Shown here one piece after another: positions 30,507 to 42,500 of a DNA stretch of 64,000 bases. The stretch is from Edaphochlamys debaryana (lineage: Eukaryota; Chlorophyta; Chlorophyceae; Chlamydomonadales), in the NCBI GenBank assembly GCA_016858145.1, contig JAEHOE010000139.1, positions 248,001-312,000 of the forward strand. Direction: 5' to 3'. The notes beneath the pieces were generated by a model, which was not told the origin of the DNA, ran no database searches, and saw nothing but the letters and a program-made list of their open reading frames with translations. The number at the start of each line of letters is the position of its first letter. The stretch's first letter is position 1. Made by a program: the position numbers and the translations under genes.

Positions 30507-33500
30507 CTAGCGCCCCGCCCCCGCTGCCCTCCCGCGCCCCGCCCTGACCGCCCCTGCGCCCACGCCCACGCCGGCTGCCGCCCCTGCGCCCACGCCCGCG
30601 GCCGCCAGCGCGAAGGCGGGGCGCAGGGTGACCTCCAGGTAGCCGGGGAAGGCCGCGAAGCTGAGGAGCGGTACGGGTGGCGGGGGGGAAATGGGGGGTG
30701 GGGGAGAGAGCGGTCAGCAGGTGTGGAAAGCGGTGCGAGGAGGGTCTTGCAGAGCCGGCTTCGAGGCACATCCCCCCTCCGCAACCATGAGCTGCATCCT
30801 TGAGCTCATCCGCTGCTCGGCGTATCAGCGGGCCAGCATCCCTGCACCCCGCCCTCCGTAACTCCGCCCTCCCCTTCCCCCCTAGGGACCCGGCCCCACC
30901 GGCAGCCCCGCGCCTGCAGGTGCGCCGCCACCAGCCGGGGCAGCGCCGCCTCCCCCCCGCTGCTGTGCAGGCCCTTGCCCACCACCACGCGCAGGCAGCG
31001 CCGGGCGGCCAGGGTGGAGGCGGCGGGGCCGGGGCCGGGGGCAGCGGGCCCGGGAGAGGGAGTGGCTCCCGACTCGAGCAGGGCCAGGCGCCGGTCGAGG
31101 GCCTGGGGGCCAGAGAGGGGGGGGCATGCGGGGGAGGCACTGAGGGGCAGGCGGTGTGGGGGGAGAGGGCCGTGCCCGGCGTACAGGTGCCCGGGCCCAA
31201 CGTTGTGTCCTGTGCTTAGCACAGCCGCCTCCTGATACCACCGAATGCTGGCGCGCCCCCACACGCCCCTCCCCCTGACCCCTGCACTTATGAACCCCAA
31301 CCCCCACCCTACCGACCCGGCCCACCTGCAGAGCCTCGGGGCCGTACAACCCGTGCAGGTCCAGCTCCCACTGGGGAGGGGGCGGCCAGGGGGGAAAGCG
31401 GGGAGGGGGCGAGGAGGTGACGTGAGGATTTGTCGGGAGGAGATTGTACGCATCCCCTGCCGCAAGCCGGTCAGGCCACGCGGCCATCCAGCGAACCCCG
31501 TGACCCCGCCGCCCCCTTGGTCCGTCTCGCACCCCGCCCCAGCCGCGCACACGCACCGCGCTCCTGCCCGCGTTGACCTCCGCCTCGATCCTCGCCGCCG
31601 CCCCACGGTCCGCCTCCTCCGCCTGGGCCTTGACGGCCTTCACCTGGGGCGGGCAGAACGGGCGTGGCAGTGGGGTTTGAGCACGCGAGCGATAGCGACA
31701 GCGACAGCAAAGCAGCGATGGGACTCACAAGCGCAACACAGCACTGGGCCCCGTCTTGGACGGCCTGGAAGTGCCTCCGGCCTATCACCAGCCCCTTGCC
31801 AACCAAGCTCCACATCAGCTTGGTCCCATCCCCTCCTTCCCCAACCCCCGCCATCCTCAAGGGAAGCGAACACACCCCACCTCCGCCAGCAGGGCACGGC
31901 CAGCCGCGTGGTCCCCGTGGGAGAAGGCGGCTTGCATCCTGTATGGAGAGGGGGAATCGGGTATTGAGGGTTGAGGGTTGCTTGAGCGAGTGCAAGGAAA
32001 CGCGGGGATAGGTAGGAGACTAAACACTTGCAAGACGTGCCAGGCAGGAGGCAAAGCTGCATCTATCTCCCGTATGCAGCCCCACACACCTTCTGGCGAG
32101 TTTGTCACGCTCATGCCACAGCCGCCGTGACTCCTGGCGGTGCCTCTCAAACGCCGCGCCGGCCTCGCCCTCGTCCCGGCGGCCTTGGGCCAGCCCGGGC
32201 CCGGGCCGGCCGCCTTGGGCCTGCCTGGGCCCGAGCTTGGGCCTGGACGGCCCGATGTCGACCATGTAGATCTCCGCTGCCAGGCGGTCCCCGGCCGCCC
32301 AGCGCTCGTCCAGCGCCCGATCTGCCTCGTCAGCACCCCGCCCATCCGCGTTGTCGTACGCATCGTTCTCGTCCTCGTCAGCATTGTCGTACCGACCGTA
32401 CTGCCCCCGCCAGTGGCGCCGCCCCCCTTCGCGCCCCCGCCCGCGCCTCTCTCCCTCCTCAGAGGACGAGGAGGCTGAGCAGGAGGAGGAGGACCCGGGG
32501 CCCTGGAAGGTGCCCGCCCGCAGCTCCTCCAGCGCCCCCCCCACCTCCCCCAGGTCCCAGCCCAGGCCCGCGCACACGGCCTGCACAAGGGGGGCGGGAA
32601 CACAGAGAGGATAAGGGTTTATTAAAGGACATGTGTAGGAAAACAGAGGATGGGACGAGCGACGGAGATCGGGTAAGCATGTCCCACCACCCGGCTGAAC
32701 AGGGGAGCGCGGCACACAAGAGGAACAGAGGGTAGGCTGAGCGGTGGAGGAGGGGACCAGGCAGGTGAGCTACGTGGCCCGGAGGCTGATCAAGCCCCAG
32801 GCCCGGTGCGTCCCACCAACCAGCTGAAACGCCTGTTCCCCTCCCCCCAAAGCTGCCCCCCCCCCCGCCCCCCTGGCCCCTGCCTCACCTCCACCAGCTC
32901 CCGCCCCGCCCAGTCGTGCGAACGACACAGCTGCTCCACCACCTCCGCCTGCCACGCGCCGCCCCCTCCCTCCTCGTCCGCCGCGCCCGAGCCGCTGCAG
33001 CCCCGCTGGGACCCTCCCCCTCCCCCGCCCCACCCCCCGCCCCACCCCCCGCCCCCGCCATCCCCCTCCTCCGCGGCGCTCAGGCGGGGCCAACTGATCG
33101 ACTCCCGCATGCCGCCCCGCCCCCCCGGGACCCGCGTCGCAGCCCGGGCGTATTCCGGGGAAGCCAGGGGCGAGGCCGGGCCGGTGACGGAGGGTCGGGC
33201 TGCCGCTGAGGGGCCCGTTTGGCTGCTGCCGCCGCGGGAACGTCCGCCCCCGCCCCCTCCCACGCCCCCCGTGCCGCCCCCGTAGCCGCCCGCTTGAACA
33301 CGGGAGCGCTGCTGAGGGCTGCGGAGCTGAGTAGCGGAAGGGGGCGGGGGCGGGGGCGAAGCTGCCGGCGGGGGCGAGGGGAAGGCGGTGGGCGAGGGCC
33401 CAAAGGCGGCGAGGGTGGGGAAGTCGGCGGGGGCGGGGGCAGCGGTCCGGCCCCACTCGCCCGTGTAGACGGGGGCAGGGGCGGCTGCAAGTGCCTCGCG

Positions 33501-34073
33501 GCCCGAGCCCCTCGCGGACACCTGGATGGATGCTTCGGAGCGCAGCTGGCCCCATGACATTCGCGCCCGGCCACCGCCGCTGCCGCCGCTGCCGCTGCTG
33601 CCTTTGCCGCCACGGCTCCCTCGCGCCGCGGAGGCTGCTTTGGGCGGCGCTTCGGCAGCGGCCGTCATGAGCTGGGCCTGCGAACAGGTGTTTGAGTGTA
33701 GGTGGGGGGGGAATAGTGGAGCAACTTCGGTCAGTGGTGCTTTGGGTGCCAGGGCCCAGCACCGGTTGACCACACGGCGGGTGCCGGGTGGCGTGGTCAA
33801 GCCGGCCCGCCCGCGTCATCCCCGGACTGCGAACCAATCCATCGTAACCATTATACTTGCCTGTGACGTTCCATTCCTCTCAGCCGGCGACACAGCGCTT
33901 GCGTGCGCGAACGCGGTCGCAGCTGCGTCCCCGAGCGCCGACGAGTCGTCATCGCCACACATATCCAGCAGAGTGATAATAGTTTGTTCCAGGTCGCCAT
34001 CATGAGCGTCAAGTGTCGCTTGAAGCACGTCCTCGGGCAGAGAAGGGAACATGTCCACCAGCTGCGACGCCAT
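30507..34073 (-). CDS. CUE-DUF1771-Smr domain protein (CID7-like), 679 aa, 8 exons
   Basis: Minus-strand exons: 34073-33861, 33677-32889, 32580-32090, 31938-31881, 31643-31557, 31370-31326, 31102-30900, 30660-30507; phases close. Residues 1-45 form a ubiquitin-binding CUE domain (M-F-P-S-L-P-E-D-V-L-Q-A-T-L and L-E-Q-T-I-I-T-L-L). A long Ser/Gly/Pro-rich linker contains A-D-F-P-T-L-A. DUF1771 follows, rich in His, Arg and Ala (H-G-D-H-A-A-G-R-A-L-L-A-E, then I-E-A-E-V-N). The C-terminus is an Smr domain with L-D-L-H-G-L-Y-G-P-E-A and V-V-G-K-G-L-H-S-S-G-G. This is the architecture of plant CID7-type PABP-interacting proteins; Smr domains bind or cut RNA and some act in no-go decay. A PAM2 motif is not obvious. 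Intron 1 uses a textbook GC donor (CAG then GCAAGT). The first in-frame ATG was taken as the start. Confidence 0.85.
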
Positions 34074-34376
34074 TTTGCTTGCACGCTTGCGAGTCAAGTA
34101 CCGCGACGGTATACTTTGTAGGTGTACTTCTCAACTCGTTTTTGTACCCGGCGTTTTGGTCTGCAATAACTTTTCCGCGCCATCCAGTTGACCGGGCCCG
34201 GGTTTGACAGCTACTCGCGTGCCCGAGGAGCCCCCGGCGCCGACGAGCCCCCGCAAGGCAACGCCCCTGCTCTTGCCCCACCCCCTGGAGTCACCCCTGT
34301 AGCTCTGCAGCACAGCGTCAAAGCGATCGCCCTCCACCCGGCCTTCCGCCGACGTCGCTGCGCTCCGAGCCACAGC
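34074..34376. promoter_or_regulatory. Short divergent promoter region (CUE-Smr / acid lipase)
   Basis: Only 303 bases separate the two start codons, which face away from each other. The left half (34080-34170) is relatively AT-rich, the likely core promoter area. No specific factor site is claimed. Confidence 0.55.
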
Positions 34377-37300
34377 ATGGTCGGCGGGCCCAGGCATGGG
34401 CGGCCGGGCGCCCCCCAGGGGCCGGGGCTGCTCGCCTGCGCGCTGCTCCTGGCGCTGGCAGGCTGCTGCCTCGCAGCGGACACCGAGGACATCGACAGTG
34501 GGTTGACCGGGTCCAGCAAGCACTCGCTCCGGATCCCGCCGCTCGCCCGCCTCTGGACGGACTCTGCTGAACCCTGAACTACGGCTCGCTCTGAGGGGGA
34601 CTCCCCGCTGTCCTCACCTGGCCCACACACAGCGAAGCTTGCCCCCCGCCTGCCCGGGCTTGCCTCATCCCCCCCCCCCCAGCGCTGGTGCCCGCCCCCT
34701 ACACCCTGGAGCGGCGCACGGTGCTGAGCGCGGGCTACCGCCTGGCGGTGTTCCGCCTGGGCAGGGCAGGCGGGTGGCTCGCAGGGGAGGGAGGGGGAGG
34801 GGAGGGGGGAGGGGAGGGGGGAGGGGGCGAGATGCATCCATGGGGGACAGAGGAGCCGCTCCTACCGGCAAGAGGCCGGGAGCCCCCGGTATGAGCCCTC
34901 TCGCCCCTCGCTCTGTGGAGCAGCCGCGAGCTCAGCTCCCTCCTTCACCCACCCGCCCTCCTCTATCCGTGCCCCCCCCCCCCACCAGGCGGCCCCTCCC
35001 CCGCCGGCCGGCCCGCCCTGCTGCTGCACCACGGCTGGGTGTTCTCTGCCAGCGCCTGGCTCCCCCTGCCCGCGGACCAGGTGGGACTAGATTGGGGGGG
35101 CGTGGCAAGGGGCGGGGGGAGGAGGTGTAGCGGTGTGCCATGTGTGTGGGGGGGGTTGTGCCATGCATGCGTGCGTCCGCAGACACCGTAGCCCACTTCG
35201 CCCTGACGCCTGGACCGCCTCTCGATGCTGACGCCCCTTACCTCGCGTTACCTCCTTGGTCCCACGCTTGGGCCAAGGGCAGGGGGCGCCCTACCTGCTG
35301 TTCGAGGAAGGTGCGTTCATGCGGCGGGGCGCTTGGATGGAGCCCCCGTGCCTCATCCCCCACACCCGTTTCCCCCCACACCCTCGCCCAGGCAGAGCAC
35401 CCCTTCACCCCTCCACCCCCCGCCAACCCCCCACCCTCTGCCCCCCCACCCCTCCACCCCTCCACCCACCCCAACCCCCCACCCTCTGCCCCCCCACCCC
35501 AGGCTACGACGTGTGGGCGCTGTCCGACCGGGGCACCACCTACTCCCGCTCCCACGAGACACTGTCGCCCGCGGGCAAGGACTTCTGGCGGTGCGGCCGC
35601 ACTGCTGCAGGCGGCTGGGGGGGGGGGGAGGCGGGGGGCGGGACAGGCGAGGAAAGGGAGGAGCCGTGCTCATTGGAGGCGCGGGTTGGAACCCCTGATG
35701 AGAGGCCCCTTCGGACTGGGACGAGCTTGGAGCGCATGGCAGGGGGCTCGGGGGGCCCGCTTGGTTGGGGGCTTGGGCATGTCCCCCCCTACCGCCTGGC
35801 CACCATCTGCCTCCTCCCCCCCTCCCCCCTCCCCCCCTGTCAGGTACTCCCTGGATGACCTGGCCCTGGTGGATCTGCCCGCGGTGGTGGACGCCGTACG
35901 GGGGTGGACGGGGCAGGTGGGAGGCGGGGGTCGGAGCTCGCAGCAGGGGATGGAGGTGGGAGCCGCACCGGCGGTACCAGCAGGGTGCGCGTATGCGGAA
36001 GGCACGCCAGGGCAGGCTGTGCTTCACCGCCACGACGGCAGCGGCCCCCGCGCTGTGGATGGGGCAGCGTGGGGTTTGCTCTGCAGTCGACAACCCGGTG
36101 TGGCATGGTGGTATATTTCTCTATGACTGATGGCGGCGATGAGACCAGCCAGATAGCTAGCAGGCCCCCCTCCGTGAGGTGTCGTCTGAGCTTTCCTGCC
36201 CTACCTACCCTACGGCAGGCCAAGATCGCAACCATCAGCTGGTCCGCGGTGAGTGGCCTGGATCCGCACATGGCTGGGCGCTGCTTGGATCCAGATCTAT
36301 CATCTAGCCAGCCACGGACATCTTCCCCACAGATGCCCAGGCCTTGTGTCTTTGTCTCCCGGCCCCGCTCCCACCCCTCGCCTATGGTCCGCGCAGGGCG
36401 GGCTCCAGACCTTTGCCTGGGGCGCCCACGACCCCTCGGCTGCCGCCGCCGCGCTGTGCGCCCACGTGACCCTGGGCCCCGTGGTGTTCCCCCAGCGCCT
36501 CAAGGCGCCGCTGCTGGCGGGGCTGCTGGGCTCGGGGGCGGACAGGGTGGGGGCGTGGCGGTGTGTGTGTGGGGGGGGGGGGGGGCGTGGGGTCCGTGCG
36601 TGTAAGGTCCTGTGTACATGCCAGTTGGCCCTCAGCACCTAGCTAGCATTCTCACCCCTACCGTACCACCGCAATCTTCCTCGGTCCAAGCCTCTCAGCC
36701 CGCGTCTCACTCCCCCTATGCCTGCCTGTCTGTCCCCCGCCCTCTCACGTACCGCGCCACTTGTACCCCATCCCACTTCCCCCATGACTGCCTGCCCCTC
36801 CCCCCCCTCCCCCCCCTGTCAGGTGGTCCTCCCCCTGGACCTGCAGCGCCTGGGCCCTGGCGTCAATGAGTACGTGCTGGGGCCCCTGTGCGCGGCGCAG
36901 GGCCACGCATGCGACGCAGCGCTGGGGGGCTTCTACGGCCCCCCCGCGGTCGCGGACAAGGGTGCGGGATGGGGGGCTGGGGGGCGGAGGAGTGAGCACT
37001 TGAACCTGCCCTCGACAGCAAGGTTCGTTGCGGCTGCAGGGGTGCACAAGTGGGAGAGCGCATCAGCAGCCTCCCCCCCAATCACATGTGGCTCCTTCCG
37101 TCCTTCCCTCAACCCCCTCCCTCCCTTCCCCCCCCTGCCCCAGCCACCGCCCGGCGCATCGCCGCCGTCACGTGGCCCTCCACCCTGGGCACCCCCGTGC
37201 TGGCGCAGCTGGCCAGGGTGGGGGGTGGGGAGAGGGAGCAGAGGGGAGGGAAGGAGGAAGAGGGGGGGAGGGGGGGGGGGCGCCGGGGATAACCGAGGGC

Positions 37301-38690
37301 GCTGAGAAGGTGCAGGAAGGAGAAGAGGGGGCGAAGGGGCCCGATGGGCGGTCTCGTGAACGGCTCAGGGGGATGAGCGCTATCTCAAGGTTAGCAACGT
37401 GCAATGCATTCTAGCTGTGAGACTCCGTCTCCCCCGCCCCCCCCTTCCCCCAGTCCTACCGCCTGGGGCCCCTCAAGCCCGTGCTGCTGCGCTACGACTA
37501 CGGAGTGGACTGCCGGGAGCAAGGCGAGGGGTGGGGGGGCTGGGGGATGGAGACTGGGGAGCAAGGCGAGGGCATTGGCCGGACTGTTTCAGGCTGCCCT
37601 TGCCCTTGCCCTCGAGGCAGCGCTCACAGGATTGGGCCGGAGCGGCGCGTTGTTTCTTGTGCATACCGGTTCTTACTACTGCACATGCCCAGCAGTCCAC
37701 CCCACCTCGACGACCCCTCCGCTGTCCCTCCATCGCCCCCCCCCCCGGCCCCCCCCCCGGGCGCAGGCTGGGGCCTGGGCAAGCGTGTCCTGCCCGACTG
37801 GGACGGGACCTGCAACCGCAAGGTGTACGGCAGCGACCTGCCGCCGCCGTACGACCTGACGCGGTACGACGTGCCAACCACCATCATCGGGGGTGCGTGG
37901 GCGCGGCTGCGGGCTGGGACGGAGCATGTACCCGGGGGCCGGGGGCATGGGTCAGCTGCCACCGGCAGGCGGCCAGCCGGCGACCCCGTCCCTCCTCTGT
38001 TACCCACCCCACCCCCATGCCGCCCCCATCTCACCCCCACCCCCCTGAATAGGTGACCTGGACATTGTGAGTGTGCCCTGGGACCGGGAACACGTGGCGG
38101 AGGCCATTCGCACGCAGGTGTGGGGGGGGGGAGGTGGGGGGAAGGGGGAGGTGTCGGAGGCCGGAGGTTGACAACAAAGTGGCGACCATCGCCGTGCTGA
38201 TGGGGGGGGGGGCATGGAAGGGGGAAGGCAGCTTAGGAAGGCACGGCGTCAGCTTCATGGCCCCCCCGTGAGGACCCGGCCCCCCCGCTGCCGCCCTGTC
38301 GCTCCCGGCTCCCCCCACCTCCGCCTCTTCCACCCCACCCCACCACCCCGACCCCCCTACGTCCCTCTGCCCCGAGAAGGGCGCGCTGCGGGCCCAGCAC
38401 TCCCTGTCCGCCCACGCGCACCTGGACTTCACCTTCTCCGACGCCCGGGCCTGGTTGGGCCTGGCGCTGGAGGTGGGCCCGGTGTGGGCCTGGGGTGGGG
38501 TGGGGTGAAGGGCTCCCGCGCACGATACCTCTCCGCGCGCAGAGCCTCGGGAGGGATGGAGCGTGAGAGGGCTTTCCTGAGCCGCACCGCGGCCCTCTTG
38601 CCTACGGTACCCTTCCGCCATTCCCGCTCCCCGCCCCCCATGGGCTTTCCACCCCACGACGTGCTGCAGGCCATTCGGGGCTCGTGCTGA
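34377..38690 (+). CDS. Acid lipase family alpha/beta hydrolase (gastric/lysosomal lipase-like), 416 aa, 15 exons
   Basis: Exons: 34377-34497, 34683-34760, 34989-35080, 35283-35310, 35503-35590, 35844-35916, 36219-36248, 36397-36546, 36823-36961, 37144-37217, 37454-37523, 37767-37892, 38053-38117, 38377-38472, 38670-38690; phases close. A signal peptide (L-L-A-C-A-L-L-L-A-L-A-G) is followed by L-L-L-H-H-G-W (oxyanion region), G-Y-D-V-W-A-L-S-D-R-G-T-T-Y-S-R-S-H and a nucleophile elbow S-W-S-A-G-G (Ser169). An Asp in G-D-L-D-I-V (358/360) and His393 in H-L-D-F complete the triad. This is the acid lipase/triacylglycerol lipase family; it should hydrolyse neutral lipid esters in the secretory, vacuolar or extracellular space. 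The usual G-x-S-x-G reads S-W-S-A-G. Introns 2 and 11 fit only with GC donors, the first poorly conserved. Confidence 0.85.
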
Positions 38691-39524
38691 GGAGCGCACG
38701 CCGCAGGGGCACGCCGGCATGCGGCAGCGGCGTTGGGGCTCAGGCGGCGTGCACCGATCTCTGTTCTTGTCGCCCTGCCCAGCTGTGCGTGGCTGACATG
38801 GGCTCTCGGGACCCGTGGGGCGGTGCTACGAATGGGTGGGGGCAGGTTGAGCGAGGCGCCGTGCCCGGGCAATGCGCTGTCCTCGGGGTGGGAAGAGCGA
38901 AAGGCGACAGTCGGAGGCTCGGAAGGGCTCGGAAGGCTTCGGTGCGGGCGACGCATCGATGGGAGGCAAACGCGTGTGTGTGCGGGTGGGTGGGGGTTGT
39001 AGTTCGCGTGCTGCAATTGCCTGTGCCAAGTTCGGGACTGGCGGAGTCGGGGGCTGGGCCGCATGCTCAGTTGAGGAATGGCGGGGTAGACTCGTGAGGG
39101 GAGACTGTCGGTGCGCGACATAGCATTTCGGAGCAGAAGTTTGGGGGGGGGGGGCAGGAGGATCGTGCACGCGCTGTGATAGGCTGTGTGTGTGTGTGGG
39201 GGGGGGGGGGTCGGAGTTGCTGCGGGAGTTGAGGGGGCCACCAGCTGGGGACGGCTGGGGCCGCGATGCGCACGCCGGTCAAACCCACACGCGCTGGTTT
39301 GCGCCAGCGCAGGCTGGGCAGCGGACACAGCAAAGTACTGCACACGTAGTTCAACTCAGCACTACTTATTCCCATCTTCACCTTTCGCTGCTGCTGCGGC
39401 TGCAGCCATGTCGCGAAACTCGGCTCAGCTGCCTTGACACAAGCCCATTCTGAACGCTAAGCACATTGCATCAAGTGAGTATCAGCGCGTGACGTCGTTG
39501 GCGGCCCACGAGCCGTCCAGGACG
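38691..39524. other. Intergenic between lipase and ankyrin gene
   Basis: No exon with family resemblance. Contains GT/G runs near 39185-39210 and a less GC-rich stretch at 39330-39480 that may hold the promoter of the downstream gene. Confidence 0.5.
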
Positions 39525-42500
39525 ATGGCTGTCATCCCCGGGCTGCCCAACGAGCTTTCCGAGCGCATCGCGGCTTTCCTGCCCCACAACGTCGTGCCCC
39601 TGGCCCTGCGCCTCACCAGCAAAGCAGCAGCGACCTACTTCAGCTGCCCCGCGGCCAAGACGGTGCATCTGTCGCACCCTTGCCCGCCCGCGGAGTTTGC
39701 GGCCCGATGGGGCACCCCGGGCGCAGCACACCGATTCCCGCTCGCGCAGCGGCGACAGTTGGTGTGGCTCACGGCCGCTACCGGCGACGTCGCGAACCTG
39801 GCGGTGGCGGTGGCGGCGTCGGGGGTGCAGCTCAATGTCAAAGCCATGGAGGCGGCAGCGGCGGCGGGCCAGCTCGAGGCGTGCAGGCGAGCGGGGGGAG
39901 GGGAACGTGCGTGGGCGTGGGATCGGGGGGCCATGATGGTGACTGGTGACACGGGAGGCAGGGGAAGAAGGGGGCGGGGAGACGATGTTGGTAGGGCGGC
40001 GATTTGGGGGTCGAGCTAGGACCGTGAGAGGTTAGGTAGTTCAGCCGAACGCGGGTGTGGGCACAGGAGGCCGGCCGGAACAGTTGGGGCTCCCGACCGC
40101 TCCCTGCCTGACGGAGGCCCACCTGAGCCCCCCTGAACCCCCCCCCCCCCCCGCAGGTGGCTGCTGGCCCAGGGCTGCCCCCTGTACGGCGGCTACCTCC
40201 GCTGCAGCCTCGCCGCCGCCGCCGCCAGGGGCCGCACCCAGGTCCGCCGCCGCCGCCCGTGCGCTGCGCCCCCCGCCCCCCTTGCCGCTGCCCTCTCCCT
40301 CTCCCTTTGCTCCCTTTGCGGGATCGCTACACTCGGCGCCCTCCTGTCCCTCACTTCCCGGCCCCGTATGTCCACCCTGCACCCTTCGGCCCCCTCCCCC
40401 TCCCCCCCTACCCGCCCACCCCTCCTACACCCCACACACACCCCCTAACCCTCCCCTAACCCGCCCTCCCCTCCCCTCCACCTCCCCCCCTGCCCCCCCC
40501 CCCCCAGGTGTGCGCCTGGCTGCTGGCGCACGGCCCCTGGACCCGGGCCTGGGTGGAGGCGGCGGTGTGGGCGGCGCTGCGGGGGGGGCACCTGGGGACC
40601 ATGCGGCTGCTGCGGGGGGCGCAGGCGGCACTGGACAACACGCCGCGGCCCGTGCCGGGGCTCTGGGTGGAGGTGGAGGTGGAGGGGGCGGCGGGTGCGG
40701 GTGCGGATGCGGCCGGAGCGGCCTTGACGGGTTGGACCGTTGACATGAGTGCGGCACCGGCCTCTGGCGGCGCCGCGGCTGATGAGCTGTTCGAGGTCGC
40801 CGCCCCGCGGCCCGACGGCGGCAGCGGCGGGGGCGGCCGGGAGAGCGGCGGCGGTGCCGGGCCCTGGCGGCCCGAGGCGGGGCTGGCGCCGCTGGTGGCG
40901 GCCGCCGCTGAAGGCTGCGAGCTGCGCACGCTGGTCGCCTTCTGGCAGCGCTGGGAGGCGGAGGCGGAGCGGCAGCGGGCGGCGCAGGAGGCGGGGCAGC
41001 TGGACGAGCAGGACCCCAGGCGGTTGGACGAGCAGGAGCGGCTGGACGAGCTGGTGCGGGAGGAGGCGCTGGCGGCGGCGGCGGGCAGCCCCACGCAGGT
41101 GGGGGTCGGGGGTGCGGGGGCGTGGGGTGATGGTTGCGCCGAGGGGGCGGAGGCTGGTGCGGGTAGCAACGGGGCCAGAGGCGGGGGACCCTGGGGCGAC
41201 GTGGGCAGAGGGCCAGGGCCACCGCGGTCCGCCGGGCTTGGACGACTCTTGCACGTGTGGTGGCGGGACCGGGTAGGTTTGGTGGTGAGCGGTGGACCTC
41301 TGGTGGGCTTAGCGCACCCCTCCTGCGGTCACCCTCCCCCTCCCCCTTCCCCCTCCTCCCCCCTCATCGCCTCCCCCCTCCTCTACTCCTCTTACCCCCC
41401 CCCCCCAGGACTGGCTGGCCAAGGTGGAGTTCCTGGAGGCCCGGGGCTGCCCCCGCACCAGCGCCAGCGCCGAAAAGGCCGCGCAGCAGCGGGACGCCCT
41501 GGCGCGACTGAGGGCGCTGCAGGCGCGGGGATACAGGCGGGTGCCGGGTGGCGTCGGGGGCATCGGGAGGGGGAGAGAAAGGGCTTCAGGGAGTGTGTGT
41601 GTGTGTGTGGGGGGGGGGGGGTCTGCACCTCTCGTGGCTCCGCAAGGTAGAGCTCCCGCCGCTGCATCCCGCGCTTACCGCAGCACCCCGCTCTGCCGCC
41701 CCCCCCTGCACCCCATGCCCCCCAGGTTCGGCAGCACCGTGTGCTCTGCCGCCGCGGGCGCCGGCAACACAGAGGCCCTAGAGTGGCTGCTGGCGCCGGC
41801 AGGGGAGGGGGGGGCAGGAGGGGGAGGGGCGCGGGCGGACGCCTATGCGGCACGCGACGCGGCGGCCAACGGCCACCGGGTGGGTGGGTGGGTGCGCACG
41901 GTGGTGGTGGTGGGGGGGGGGGGGGCAGGGGGTGGAGGGAGGGATCGGAGGGAAGCCGCCGGCAGGGGCATTCGAGGCGTGGGCGCCCGGGTCCTTTCAA
42001 CCAGCCCCCGTCACCGGGCCGCTCCAGAAACGCCATACCGCGCTCGCACCTTGAACCTATCTCCTTCCAAACCTCCCCCCCCCTCGCATCCCCCCCCCTT
42101 CCCCCCAGTCCTGCCTGGAGGTGCTGGTGCGGAGCCGCGCCCGCATGCGCGGGGGGCTGGTGGTGCGGGCGGCGGCGCGGGCGGGGCGGCTGGATCTGGT
42201 GGAATGGATCCTGGATCACCTGCCAGGGGGGGTGGCGCTGGACGCAGACGTGAGTCAGCAGGGGGGAAGGGGGGAGGCAGAGGGGGTGGGAGCGAGGGGC
42301 TGCGGGGGCAAAGGCCGACCGGCACATGCCCTTTGGGAGGGGGAGGCTGGGACCTGTTTGGCTGAGGTATCTTGGTGGAAAGCTGAAGGGTGGGCAGCCG
42401 CACGAACGGCTGGTGTGGGGTCCAGGGGCCCTGAGTGTGCTCCTGCCTGCCTGGCTTGATGGTGATTGCCCGGCATGGCCTGGGGAGGGTGGTGGTCCAG

